Source: Kiloniellales bacterium (GTDB lineage Bacteria > Pseudomonadota > Alphaproteobacteria > Kiloniellales > JAKSBE01). Taken from it: a stretch of DNA of 33,622 nt. The DNA is taken from assembly GCA_028282935.1 (NCBI GenBank), contig JANQGU010000187.1, positions 1-33,622 of the forward strand. The letters are read 5' to 3'. Positions 8,129 through 14,953 of the stretch are shown here, piece by piece. The position numbers were made by a program, and so were the translations under genes. A model generated the notes under the pieces. The model saw nothing but the letters and a program-made list of their open reading frames with translations, searched no databases and was not told the DNA's origin. Each line of letters opens with the position of its first letter. The stretch's first letter is position 1.

Positions 8129-8644
8129 CTAGAAGAGGATCTTCCAATCCTCGTCTTCGGCCTCGCCAAGCTCCGGTAGATGGAACTCGGGGCGCCGCTG
8201 CGCCCCCGGCTGTGGCTGGAAGTCCGGCCCCGGAAGCTCCTCCGGCCGCTGCCGCTCCGCGACCGCATGGCCGCGGATGGCCTGCAGCCCGGCGACCCGC
8301 CGCGCAAGCACCTCGTCGGCCGCCCAGGCCAGGACCTCGCCGCCGTCCTGGCCGCGGTGCACCGCCGCCCAGCGCTGGTACTTGGTCGAGTAGATGGCGC
8401 AAACGATGTTCTCGCCGGGCACCGCGGCGTCGAGCGAGGTCGTAAAGGCCGGGATCTCGCCCTCCATCAGCTCGAAGACCAGATCCCAGGAAGAGCCTTC
8501 ATCGATCAGGAGACGCACCATCTGGTGCGCATCCCGTCCGACGGCGCCGCAGTGATAGGCGACCATGGCGTCCAGCTTGCGGTCGCCCGTCTCGGCCTCC
8601 TGCAGGGCGGCGATCAGATCTCCCCAATTCGCGACTTCGTCCAT
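8129..8644 (-). CDS. Hypothetical protein with phage ABA-sandwich-like N-terminal domain
   Basis: 171 residues. Residues about 5-85 carry the pattern LIAALQEAETGDRKLDAMVA, a histidine/cysteine turn, and FTTSLDAAVPGENI. From memory this matches the small ABA-sandwich domain common in phage and prophage proteins (LDxxIA and YTxSxDAA motifs). The segment after it (CAIYSTKYQRWAAVHRG) looks like paired beta strands. The C-terminal third is charged and Pro/Glu-rich, ending EDWKILF. It lies directly upstream of mipZ on the same strand, 32 nt apart. Function is unknown. The pairing with a cell-division ATPase in a region with no other phage genes is unusual. The ATG at 8644 begins MDEVANWGD. Confidence 0.68.
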   Translation of the reverse strand: MDEVANWGDLIAALQEAETGDRKLDAMVAYHCGAVGRDAHQMVRLLIDEGSSWDLVFELMEGEIPAFTTSLDAAVPGENIVCAIYSTKYQRWAAVHRGQDGGEVLAWAADEVLARRVAGLQAIRGHAVAERQRPEELPGPDFQPQPGAQRRPEFHLPELGEAEDEDWKILF

Positions 8645-8998
8645 CTTCGCCTCCGGGCATCTCCGAGTCCGGGCGCCACCGGCGCTGGGGTGCGATCCCT
8701 CGCTCCCAAGTTCAAGACTCGCGCCTGACAGCGTCTCGCTGTGAGGCGATCAGGCTCCAGGGCCCGGACTCCGGCCGCCCAAAGTCCGGGGCGCCGTCTC
8801 GCGAAGCTACTCTCCGGTCGCGCAGGACCGCAGGGACACGGAGGTCCTGCGCGGTCAAAGGCCGATGGGAAGCCCCCCTTCCCCGGCCACATGGCTCGCG
8901 ATTCGCGGTTCCATTGTACCTTTTTGCAGGCCTGGCGAAAAACCGCGAGTGCCGCTTCGATGAAGATTTGGCGTCGGAAGGCGTCCCTGATCCGGAGA
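8645..8998. other. Intergenic region with a long GC-rich inverted repeat
   Basis: About 350 nt between the receiver gene and the mipZ transcription unit, both on the minus strand. I see no credible gene. It contains a perfect 11-bp inverted repeat (8819-8829 with 8843-8853, loop 13 nt), extendable by wobble pairs to 14 bp. At its right edge CCTGATC-CGGA-GATCAGG (8986-9003) overlaps the stop codon of the receiver gene. Neither hairpin is followed by a T-run on the minus strand. Confidence 0.55.
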
Positions 8999-9003
8999 TC
9001 AGG
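8986..9003 (-). other. Perfect 7-bp hairpin across the receiver gene stop codon
   Basis: CCTGATC (8986-8992) pairs with GATCAGG (8997-9003) around a 4-nt loop. The stop codon of the receiver gene (8999-9001) is inside the stem. It may protect the mRNA end or aid termination, but no T-run follows, so I do not call it an intrinsic terminator. Confidence 0.45.
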
Positions 9004-9376
9004 CCGCCAGGGACATCAAGGCCGACTGCAAGGCGGTCACGTCGATCGGCTTGCGCAGGGCCTCGACCCGACGGTGGCCCTTGGCCTGCGCGAGGCGCTT
9101 CGCGGCATCGATGAAGCTCGAGCCGTAGCCGCTCAGGATCAGCACGCAGGCGCGCGACTCCTGATCGCAGAGCCAATTGAGAAGCTGCAGGCCGTCGCCT
9201 TGGGGCATGACCATGTCCAGGCTGACCACGTCGGGAAGAAAGTCCCGATGCAGGGCCCGAAAGTCTTCGGCATGCCGTGCAACCCGGACGTCGAAGTCGA
9301 GTCCGGCCGCTACGTCACGGACGTAGGCGGAGAACACGGGCATGTCGTCAATGATAAGAAGTCTAGGCGTTCGCAC
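8999..9376 (-). CDS. Stand-alone CheY-like response regulator receiver protein
   Basis: 125 residues consisting of a receiver domain only. Key residues are all present: the acidic pair D10-D11 (LLIIDD), phospho-acceptor D54 (SLDMVMPQGDG), S82 (LILSGYG) and K109 (RKPID). No DNA-binding or enzymatic output domain follows. It would act by protein-protein contact after phosphorylation by a kinase not encoded nearby. I chose the GTG at 9376 because the protein then starts MRTPRLLIIDD, as is typical. A TTG at 9427 would add 17 residues and lies closer to the predicted promoter. Neither start has a strong ribosome site, so the start is uncertain. Confidence 0.88.
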   Translation of the reverse strand: MRTPRLLIIDDMPVFSAYVRDVAAGLDFDVRVARHAEDFRALHRDFLPDVVSLDMVMPQGDGLQLLNWLCDQESRACVLILSGYGSSFIDAAKRLAQAKGHRRVEALRKPIDVTALQSALMSLAA

Positions 9377-9428
9377 CCCATATTGCGAAGACGAGCCGCA
9401 TCGTCTTCGTCCCTGCCAGCCAGCCAAA

Positions 9429-9456
9429 GCAACCCGGGACCGCTACCCCCGGTTGC
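9429..9456 (-). promoter_or_regulatory. Inverted repeat at the predicted transcription start of the receiver gene
   Basis: GCAACC (9429-9434) pairs with GGTTGC (9451-9456). The inner GGG/CCC pairs extend this to an imperfect 10-bp stem with one mismatch and an 8-nt loop. The element begins at the predicted +1, so it could be a repressor operator or a 5'-terminal mRNA hairpin. Confidence 0.5.
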
Positions 9457-9463
9457 TCTCGTC

Positions 9464-9492
9464 ATAATTGCAGTAAGAAATCTTGTTGTCAA
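9464..9492 (-). promoter_or_regulatory. Near-consensus sigma-70-type promoter of the receiver gene
   Basis: On the minus strand a perfect TTGACA (-35, 9492-9487) is separated by exactly 17 nt from AATTAT (-10, 9469-9464, 4 of 6 matches). The -10 is preceded by TGC, an extended -10 motif. Transcription should start near 9457. It is the best consensus promoter I found in the window. Confidence 0.7.
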
Positions 9493-9596
9493 GCAGTGGC
9501 TTAGGGCGCGTCCTTAATAGCGCCTCAAGATGTATCTGCTTGGTTATATACACGTATGATCGTATTTGGCCCGGGCTGCTCCGGCGCCGGGCAGGA

Positions 9597-10181
9597 TCAG
9601 CGGCCGTTGCCGCCTCCGACCATGACGGATGCCAGCAGCGGCCGAAAGCTCTCCAGGTCCGGAGTCCTGGCGCCCGGTATCTTGGCGGCCTCGTCCCAGC
9701 GGCGCAGGCGCACCGCCGCCTCCGCGAAGGGCTGGACGATGAAGGAGGCCGCCTCGCGCTCGCTGAAGGCGCCGCCCTGCAGTTCCAGGCTTCGCTTGGA
9801 TCCTTCCGAAAGCCGGTCGAAGTAGCCCGGATCCTCGACGCAGAGGTAGCGCTTTGCCGCCACGTGCAGACGCACGGGTTCGGTGACCTCGGGCGGGAAC
9901 CACTCGGCGAGCAGGTGGGCGCCGCGGTTCTCGTGCAGGTCGTCCACGGCCTCGGCCATGGCTTCTTCCGGCTCTCGATAGGTCAGATGGCCGATGTCGT
10001 GCAGCAGCGCCGCCGCCACCAAGCCGTCATCGGCGTCCGCGCCCCGGGCCCAGACGGCGCACTGCAGTGCGTGGTCGAGTTGCGAAACCGGCTCCCCGCC
10101 GTAGCGCGCGGCCCCCGCGGTGGCGAAGATCTGCATCAGGTGATCGACCGGATCCATGTCCCTGCCCTTCGTTTCCTGCAT
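9597..10181 (-). CDS. phnZ: PhnZ-like HD-domain mixed-valence diiron oxygenase (phosphonate breakdown)
   Basis: 194 residues. The family signature YGGEPVSQLDHALQ is present, with Y27 and E30 matching the Tyr/Glu pair that gates the iron site in PhnZ. Predicted iron ligands are H37, H61-D62 (LLHDIGH), H83, H106 (VRLHVAAKRYLC) and D163 (RRWDEAAK). Further family blocks LSEGSKRSLELQGG and the TPDLE region are intact. PhnZ cleaves 2-amino-1-hydroxyethylphosphonate with O2 to glycine and phosphate; related enzymes act on other 1-hydroxyphosphonates or on myo-inositol, so the substrate here is open. The ATG at 10181 is chosen because GGAGG lies 5 nt upstream. No PhnY partner is visible. The neighbouring DUF1045 gene and the Pho-box-like repeat support a phosphonate role. 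Confidence 0.88.
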   Translation of the reverse strand: MQETKGRDMDPVDHLMQIFATAGAARYGGEPVSQLDHALQCAVWARGADADDGLVAAALLHDIGHLTYREPEEAMAEAVDDLHENRGAHLLAEWFPPEVTEPVRLHVAAKRYLCVEDPGYFDRLSEGSKRSLELQGGAFSEREAASFIVQPFAEAAVRLRRWDEAAKIPGARTPDLESFRPLLASVMVGGGNGR

Positions 10182-10282
10182 CACCCCCTCCGGTCCCGGA
10201 GCATGGTGGGCCAAGCCCTCGTCGGCCCGAATCCAGTCGACAGGCTTTTTCTAAGGGGTTTCCGGCATCAAAGCAAAGAGCC

Positions 10283-10300
10283 GTGACAGGGGGATGACAA
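10283..10300 (-). promoter_or_regulatory. Pho-box-like direct repeat upstream of phnZ
   Basis: Read on the minus strand, TTGTCAT (10300-10294), a 4-nt CCCC spacer and CTGTCAC (10289-10283) form two 7-mers 11 bp apart. The PhoB box consensus is CTGTCAT, a 4-nt A/T-rich spacer, then a second similar 7-mer. Each copy here differs from CTGTCAT at one base, but the spacer is C-rich. A weaker third unit, CTTTGCT, follows with the same spacing. The element lies about 100 nt before the phnZ start and about 50 nt after the DUF1045 stop. Confidence 0.55.
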
Positions 10301-10347
10301 AGACGGGCGCATGCCAAAAATCGTCGGATTCTGGTGCGCCGGGCCCC

Positions 10348-11055
10348 TCAGCCCTGGGCCAGGGCGTAGCGGCCGATCTCGCGGAAAGGCGCGCGGCCTT
10401 CCGGCTGCGCGAAGAGCGACAGGCCGTCCACGATCACCGCGGCGTCCAGGACCGGCCCGAAGTGATCGCGGGCCAGGGCCGCGACCTCGCTGCGCTCGGG
10501 CTCGGCGAGCCGCGAGGTCAGGGTCATGTGGAAGCGGAACTCCTCCATGACGTAGGGGTAGCCCCAGCGGTCCAGCAGCGCGGCCTGGACCTCGGTGAGG
10601 CCCGCGGCCTGTTGCCGCTTGCGCTGCTCGGGGGTCAGCGGCTCGCGCAGGTCGTCCAGGGACTCGACGCAGGCGGCGGCCAGGCTGTGCAGCTCGACGG
10701 AGCGGTCGGCCGTCATCAGGGCCAGGAAGCCGTCGAGTTCCGAGACCACGAGCTTGACGGCCGGCACCGCCTCGATCTCCGTGGCGAGGCGGCCGCAGCG
10801 CTCTTCCAGGACCGTCAGGGACAGTCCCTTCCTGAGAAAGAAGGGCGCCATGAGGGTCGCGTGGAAGCCATAGAAGCCGGGGCCTTCGGTCAGGGCCGCC
10901 AGGCGCTCGGGGGTGAGTCCGGACAGCTCCGGACGCTCGACGGCATAGCCGCTGCGGGCGTCCCGGCCCAGCCACGCCGCGCCCAGGCCCCAAAGCGCCT
11001 CCTGCTCCGCGGGCGCGAAGTAGATGGCGAAACGGGGCCGTTGCGAGGCGTCCAT
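10348..11055 (-). CDS. DUF1045 family protein, phosphonate-operon associated (2H phosphoesterase type)
   Basis: 235 residues from the ATG at 11055, with GGAGGGG about 3-5 nt upstream. Two HxT motifs, H65-A-T67 (YGFHATLMAPF) and H176-M-T178 (FRFHMTLTSRL), are the hallmark of the 2H phosphoesterase fold. The overall layout, from RFAIYFAP to a FREIGRYALAQG end, matches the family described as putative phosphonate metabolism protein (DUF1045). Members usually sit in phosphonate operons; an exact reaction is not established for most. It precedes phnZ on the same strand with a 166-nt gap containing the Pho-box-like repeat, so phnZ may have its own promoter. Confidence 0.83.
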   Translation of the reverse strand: MDASQRPRFAIYFAPAEQEALWGLGAAWLGRDARSGYAVERPELSGLTPERLAALTEGPGFYGFHATLMAPFFLRKGLSLTVLEERCGRLATEIEAVPAVKLVVSELDGFLALMTADRSVELHSLAAACVESLDDLREPLTPEQRKRQQAAGLTEVQAALLDRWGYPYVMEEFRFHMTLTSRLAEPERSEVAALARDHFGPVLDAAVIVDGLSLFAQPEGRAPFREIGRYALAQG

Positions 11056-11260
11056 ACTCCCCTCCGGACCGAGGACATCCTCGGCGAACGTGGGGGTCGG
11101 AGCGCGACGGCGCAAGCCCTAAACGGATGAGGGATAGTCCTAGTTGCCGGGTTCTCCGCTTGCGGCCGGAGCGCGCAATCAGGGAGCACCAAGACTTGCC
11201 TTTGTTTCAGAGCGTTAAGGGAAGGCTCGGGCACCCCGCTGAGGTCCGCGAGGGCAAGCT

Positions 11261-11282
11261 CTTGAAAGCCGGGGCTTGAAAG
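11261..11282. repeat. Short direct repeat CTTGAAAG after the VOC gene
   Basis: CTTGAAAG occurs at 11261-11268 and 11275-11282, separated by CCGGGG. The middle part, AAGCCGGGGCTT, is also nearly self-complementary. It lies just beyond the VOC gene stop. It could be a binding site or a weak terminator hairpin without a T-run. Confidence 0.35.
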
Positions 11283-11288
11283 GTGCGG

Positions 11289-12092
11289 CTACCCGGGTTT
11301 GCGGCAATAGGCCTGCAGCTTGTTGCCATCCGGATCGCGGACATAGGCCGCGTAGTAGTCGGCGTGGTACCTCGGCCGCAGGCCCGGCGCACCCTCGTCG
11401 CTGCCGCCCAGGGACAGGGCCGCCTCGTGGAAGGCCCCGACGGCGGTGCGGCTCGGGGCGTCGAAGGAGACATGCGCGCCGTTGCCCCAGGTCGCCGGGC
11501 GGCCGTCGAAGGGCTTCTGGACGAAGACGATCGGCAGCCGGGTGCCGGCGAGGCCGAAGGCGACGTCCTCCCCCGGGGTCTCCTCGCGGGGTAGCCGCTC
11601 GATCCCCAGGACGCCGAGCAGGCCTTCATAGAAGCCCCTGGAGCGCTCAAGGTCGTTGCTGCCGAGGGTGATATGCGAGATCACGTCGCCGCAGGGGCCG
11701 GCCTCCCGGCCGTCCCGGTAGTGAACCGCCTGCAGCTTGTTGCCGTCCGGATCGCGGACGTAGGCCGCATAGTAGTCCGCGGCATAGTGGGGCCGCAGCC
11801 CCGGCGCGCCCTCGTCGCGGCCACCCGCCGTCAGCGCGGCCGCGTGGAAGCTGCGCACCGCCGCCTCGTCCCTCGCCCGCAGCGCGATGTGGAAGCCGTT
11901 GCTCCAGGTCGCGGGCAAGCCGTCGAAGGGCGAAGAGATGACCAGCCACGGCGGCGACTGCTGGTCGGGGCCGTAGGCGAAGAAGTCGTCGACCGACTTG
12001 ACCAGCCGGAGGCCCAGCGGCGGCAGGGTCGCCGCGTAGAAGGCCTCGGCCCGCGGGCGGTCGTTGGTTCCCAGGGTGAAGTGCGTGAACAT
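11289..12092 (-). CDS. Two-domain VOC (glyoxalase/bleomycin-resistance fold) protein
   Basis: 267 residues made of two homologous halves. Half one begins MFTHFTLGTND, half two begins VISHITLGSND. Each half ends with almost the same block, DEGAPGLRPxYxADYYAAYV followed by RDPDGNKLQA. The repeat is visible in the DNA too: about 11312-11400 aligns with about 11730-11820. VOC proteins pair beta-alpha-beta-beta-beta units to form a metal or ligand cleft. Here two full VOC units of about 130 residues are fused, giving an intramolecular dimer. The substrate cannot be told from the sequence; members include dioxygenases, lyases and antibiotic-binding proteins. The ATG at 12092 has no strong ribosome site. 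Confidence 0.85.
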   Translation of the reverse strand: MFTHFTLGTNDRPRAEAFYAATLPPLGLRLVKSVDDFFAYGPDQQSPPWLVISSPFDGLPATWSNGFHIALRARDEAAVRSFHAAALTAGGRDEGAPGLRPHYAADYYAAYVRDPDGNKLQAVHYRDGREAGPCGDVISHITLGSNDLERSRGFYEGLLGVLGIERLPREETPGEDVAFGLAGTRLPIVFVQKPFDGRPATWGNGAHVSFDAPSRTAVGAFHEAALSLGGSDEGAPGLRPRYHADYYAAYVRDPDGNKLQAYCRKPG

Positions 12093-12194
12093 GGGGTGTA
12101 TCCGGTCGAGAAGGCTTAGCCCGTCGAAGGGATTATGCCAGCTCGCAGCGGGACGCTCTTGCCAATTCTTGCCCTCCGGCCTCCGCTGCCGTGC

Positions 12195-14906
12195 CTATTC
12201 CAGCAGCTCGTTCCAGCCGCGCAGGATCTCGCGCTCGCCGCTGGGCTCGCTGAGGCCGTAGAGCGGCTTCGGCACGGCGAGACGCTGGCCGCCGTCGCGG
12301 GTCACGGGGCGGTAGGTCAGGCCGACCTGCCGGCGGCTGTGCCGGGTGAAGAAGAGGTCGAGGGGGATGGACACGAAGAAGCCCTTGTCGAATTGGCCCT
12401 CGCCGAAGTCCTGCGGGGAAACGTCGGTCTTGGTCGCGAAGACCCCGAAGGTGACGCCGTTGTCGAAGGTCCTGGAAAGCTCCAGGGTCGCGCCCCAGTC
12501 CTTGGCCAGGTAGCGCCCGGCGCGCACGGTGGCCAGGATCTCGTACCAGGGCAGCCGGTGGTAGTAGCTGACGTGGCCGGTCACCACGTCGTAGTCCTGC
12601 AGTCCGAGAAGGCCGTCGAAGTCCCGCTGCCTGACATAGTTCACGTCGAGACCGACCGCCCAGCGCTTGCCCTGGGGCCGGTAGAGCACCTCGCCGCCGA
12701 TCCCGGCGAACATCAGCTCGAAGATACCGACCGAGGCGCGGCCATAGACCTCGGGCGCCAGCTTGGTGACGTAGTCGAGGTGCAGGTCGTCGATCCAGAA
12801 GTCGCCCTCCTTCAGGTAGCGGGCGATGTCGCTGCGCACCCGCGGCAGGCGGCTGTCGGACTCGAGGTCGAGGCCGTCGAAGTTGTTGTAGATGTTCTTG
12901 CCGAGCGCGCCGCTGATCGAGAGGCCCTGGCTGAGCTGGACCTGCGCCGAGGCCCGGCCGTAGAACTGGAAGAAGAAGAAGTCGTCCGGCCCGCCGACCT
13001 GCTGCCGCATCTTCGGCATCAGCGACCAGGTGAACTGCGGATAGAGGCCTTCGTTCTCCACCCCCTGCTCGGAGTCTTCCAGCGAGGGCGCCTCGAGCAG
13101 GGCGTTCTGCCAGATCTCCTCGGTGCTGCCCGCGCTTTGAAGGGCGTTCTCCAGGTCCCGGCGCATGATCGTGGTCTTGCTGACCGGCACTCCGATCTCG
13201 GTCAGGACCACGCTGATCTCCTCGATGTGCCGCGGCACGTGGGCCGCCACCGCCCGCGCGCCGCGCCCCACGGCCCGGGCCGGGTTGCGGTAGCGGTCCT
13301 GGGAGAAATGCACTGTCGCCCGACCGCCCTGCATGTCGAAGCGCTCGCCCTGGAAGCCCTGCCGCTCCAGTTCCGCGAAGACCTGCTCGGCCACGCGGCG
13401 GAGCTGGTCCCTGGGATCGGCGGGCTCGGCGTCCTCGAAAAAGGCTTCGGTGGTCGGGTCCGGCTCGGGAAAGAGGCCCAGCCATTTCGGATCCGGCGGC
13501 TCGACCAGGGCGATAGGGCTGCCGGTCAGGCTGACCGAGCGTAGGAGGTCCTGCTTCTCCAGGACGATCTCCCAGTAGTCCTCGTCCTGCCGGGTCGCCA
13601 CGATCCGGACCCGGTCGACCGGCCCGTTCAGCTCCGCCCGGGCGACCTGCAGGGCCGCCGTCGCCAGCGCCGAGGCGCTGGGCCTGGGTGATTCGATCGG
13701 CACCCGGAGGATCGCGTCCGCGTCCTCGTACTCGATGTCCGACACGGTCACGCCGAGCTTCTCGAAGTCCTTGAAGAGACGCTCCACGGTCAGCGTGCGG
13801 TCCATGGCCTCGGGCAGCGTCAGGATCGCCTGCTGGGCGGCGATCGGCTGTCCCGCGACGGGACCGTCCATGCCGTAGGTCGGGTCCTGCCGCGGCTGGA
13901 CCTTCGGCGCCGGCACGTCGAGCTTGGGGAATCCCTTGTCTTTCATGAAGTTGGCGCTGAGGCTGGTCCGCAGCATGAACTGGTTGCCGCGCTCCAGGCC
14001 GGCGGAGAGCCGCCACCAGGGGAAGACGTCGTACTCCATGGCGACGTTGAGCGGAAAGTCGACGTCGAAGGTGTTGCCGAGCGGCTCGTCCTGGTAGCTG
14101 TTGCCGTCGTACTCGAGCTTGAACCTGAGGCCGTCGATGGGCGCGAGGTACTCGATACCGCCGAAGAAGGCGATCTCCTCGCCACGGAAGAAGTCGAAGC
14201 CCAGGCCGCCGGCGCCGCCGGACTCGCCCCGCTCCTTGGCGCTGTCCGAAAGGAAGCCGAAGGGATTGGCGACATGGCCGCGGCTGCCGGCGTTGCCCCA
14301 GGCGACGCCCAGAGTGAAGTCCCAGTTGTAGTAGCGGCGGCTGGCGACCAGGAACTCGCTGCCGAAGAGATCGGTGCCGCCGATGTCGCGCAGGCCGACC
14401 GCGATCTGCGGAAAGTGCTGGGTCTCCTCCAGCATCAGGATCTTGAGGTCGATGCTGCGGTCCTTGTAGGTCTGATCGCCGCTGAAGTCCTGGTTGTTGC
14501 TGTAGAGGCGGTTGCTGACGTCCGTATAGCGGAAGGTCCCTTCCAGCCAGTCGAAGAGCTGAAGGGTGAAGAAGCCGCGGGTGTAGGGATCGACGTAGGA
14601 GACGCCCAGGTGCATCTCGCCTTCCGGATGGAAGCGGGCGTTCGGCATCTGCATCAGGCCGGTGCCCCCGAAGTCGTTCACCGAGGGCGAGTACTCCAGG
14701 TACTCGGCATCGCTCAGCGCATTGACTTCATCGGCCGGCCAGTCCTGAGGCGCGGCCGGCTCCTGCTGGTCCTCCTGCCCCGGTTCCGAGAACGCCAAGG
14801 CGGTCTCGGCCCGGGGGCCGGTGCCATGCAGTCCGACAAGAATGACGAACGTGACGCCTAAGGCTTTAAGAGAAAGCCGCCTCAGGCCAGGGCTGTATCC
14901 CCCCAT
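12195..14906 (-). CDS. yjbH: YjbH-family outer-membrane exopolysaccharide protein
   Basis: 903 residues. An N-terminal signal peptide (LKALGVTFVILVGLHGTGPRA) is followed by SVNDFGGTGLMQMPNARF, a block typical of YjbH/GfcD proteins. Many alternating aromatic/hydrophobic strands (FRYTDVSNRLYS, YYNWDFTLGVAWG, GLRFKLEYDGN) suggest a beta-barrel. A central soluble portion (about 370-570) carries alpha/beta segments, and a second barrel-like half follows, with LFFTRHSRRQVGLTYRPV near the end. E. coli YjbH is about 700 residues, so this one is long. Family role: outer-membrane component linked to exopolysaccharide or group 4 capsule output. It lies 47 nt downstream of the SLBB export gene and is probably co-transcribed with it. 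The ATG at 14906 is preceded by AGGGGGG at an extended spacing. Confidence 0.85.
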   Translation of the reverse strand: MGGYSPGLRRLSLKALGVTFVILVGLHGTGPRAETALAFSEPGQEDQQEPAAPQDWPADEVNALSDAEYLEYSPSVNDFGGTGLMQMPNARFHPEGEMHLGVSYVDPYTRGFFTLQLFDWLEGTFRYTDVSNRLYSNNQDFSGDQTYKDRSIDLKILMLEETQHFPQIAVGLRDIGGTDLFGSEFLVASRRYYNWDFTLGVAWGNAGSRGHVANPFGFLSDSAKERGESGGAGGLGFDFFRGEEIAFFGGIEYLAPIDGLRFKLEYDGNSYQDEPLGNTFDVDFPLNVAMEYDVFPWWRLSAGLERGNQFMLRTSLSANFMKDKGFPKLDVPAPKVQPRQDPTYGMDGPVAGQPIAAQQAILTLPEAMDRTLTVERLFKDFEKLGVTVSDIEYEDADAILRVPIESPRPSASALATAALQVARAELNGPVDRVRIVATRQDEDYWEIVLEKQDLLRSVSLTGSPIALVEPPDPKWLGLFPEPDPTTEAFFEDAEPADPRDQLRRVAEQVFAELERQGFQGERFDMQGGRATVHFSQDRYRNPARAVGRGARAVAAHVPRHIEEISVVLTEIGVPVSKTTIMRRDLENALQSAGSTEEIWQNALLEAPSLEDSEQGVENEGLYPQFTWSLMPKMRQQVGGPDDFFFFQFYGRASAQVQLSQGLSISGALGKNIYNNFDGLDLESDSRLPRVRSDIARYLKEGDFWIDDLHLDYVTKLAPEVYGRASVGIFELMFAGIGGEVLYRPQGKRWAVGLDVNYVRQRDFDGLLGLQDYDVVTGHVSYYHRLPWYEILATVRAGRYLAKDWGATLELSRTFDNGVTFGVFATKTDVSPQDFGEGQFDKGFFVSIPLDLFFTRHSRRQVGLTYRPVTRDGGQRLAVPKPLYGLSEPSGEREILRGWNELLE

Positions 14907-14953
14907 CGCCCATCGAGTCCCCCCTGCGAGAACGTTTCTATTGTTATGGCCGC

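Noticed and set aside
8129-8644. Prophage remnant suggested by the ABA-sandwich-like domain
   Set aside because: No integrase, structural genes, attachment-site repeats or composition shift around it.
9487-9560. AT-rich patch considered as an RNA gene or replication origin element
   Set aside because: It is explained by the promoter of the receiver gene. No DnaA-box cluster or tRNA-like cloverleaf is visible.
12135-13544. Long plus-strand open frame opposite yjbH
   Set aside because: No ribosome site, no recognisable domain, and Val/Ala/Leu/Glu-rich antisense composition. The YjbH frame has a signal peptide and family motifs.
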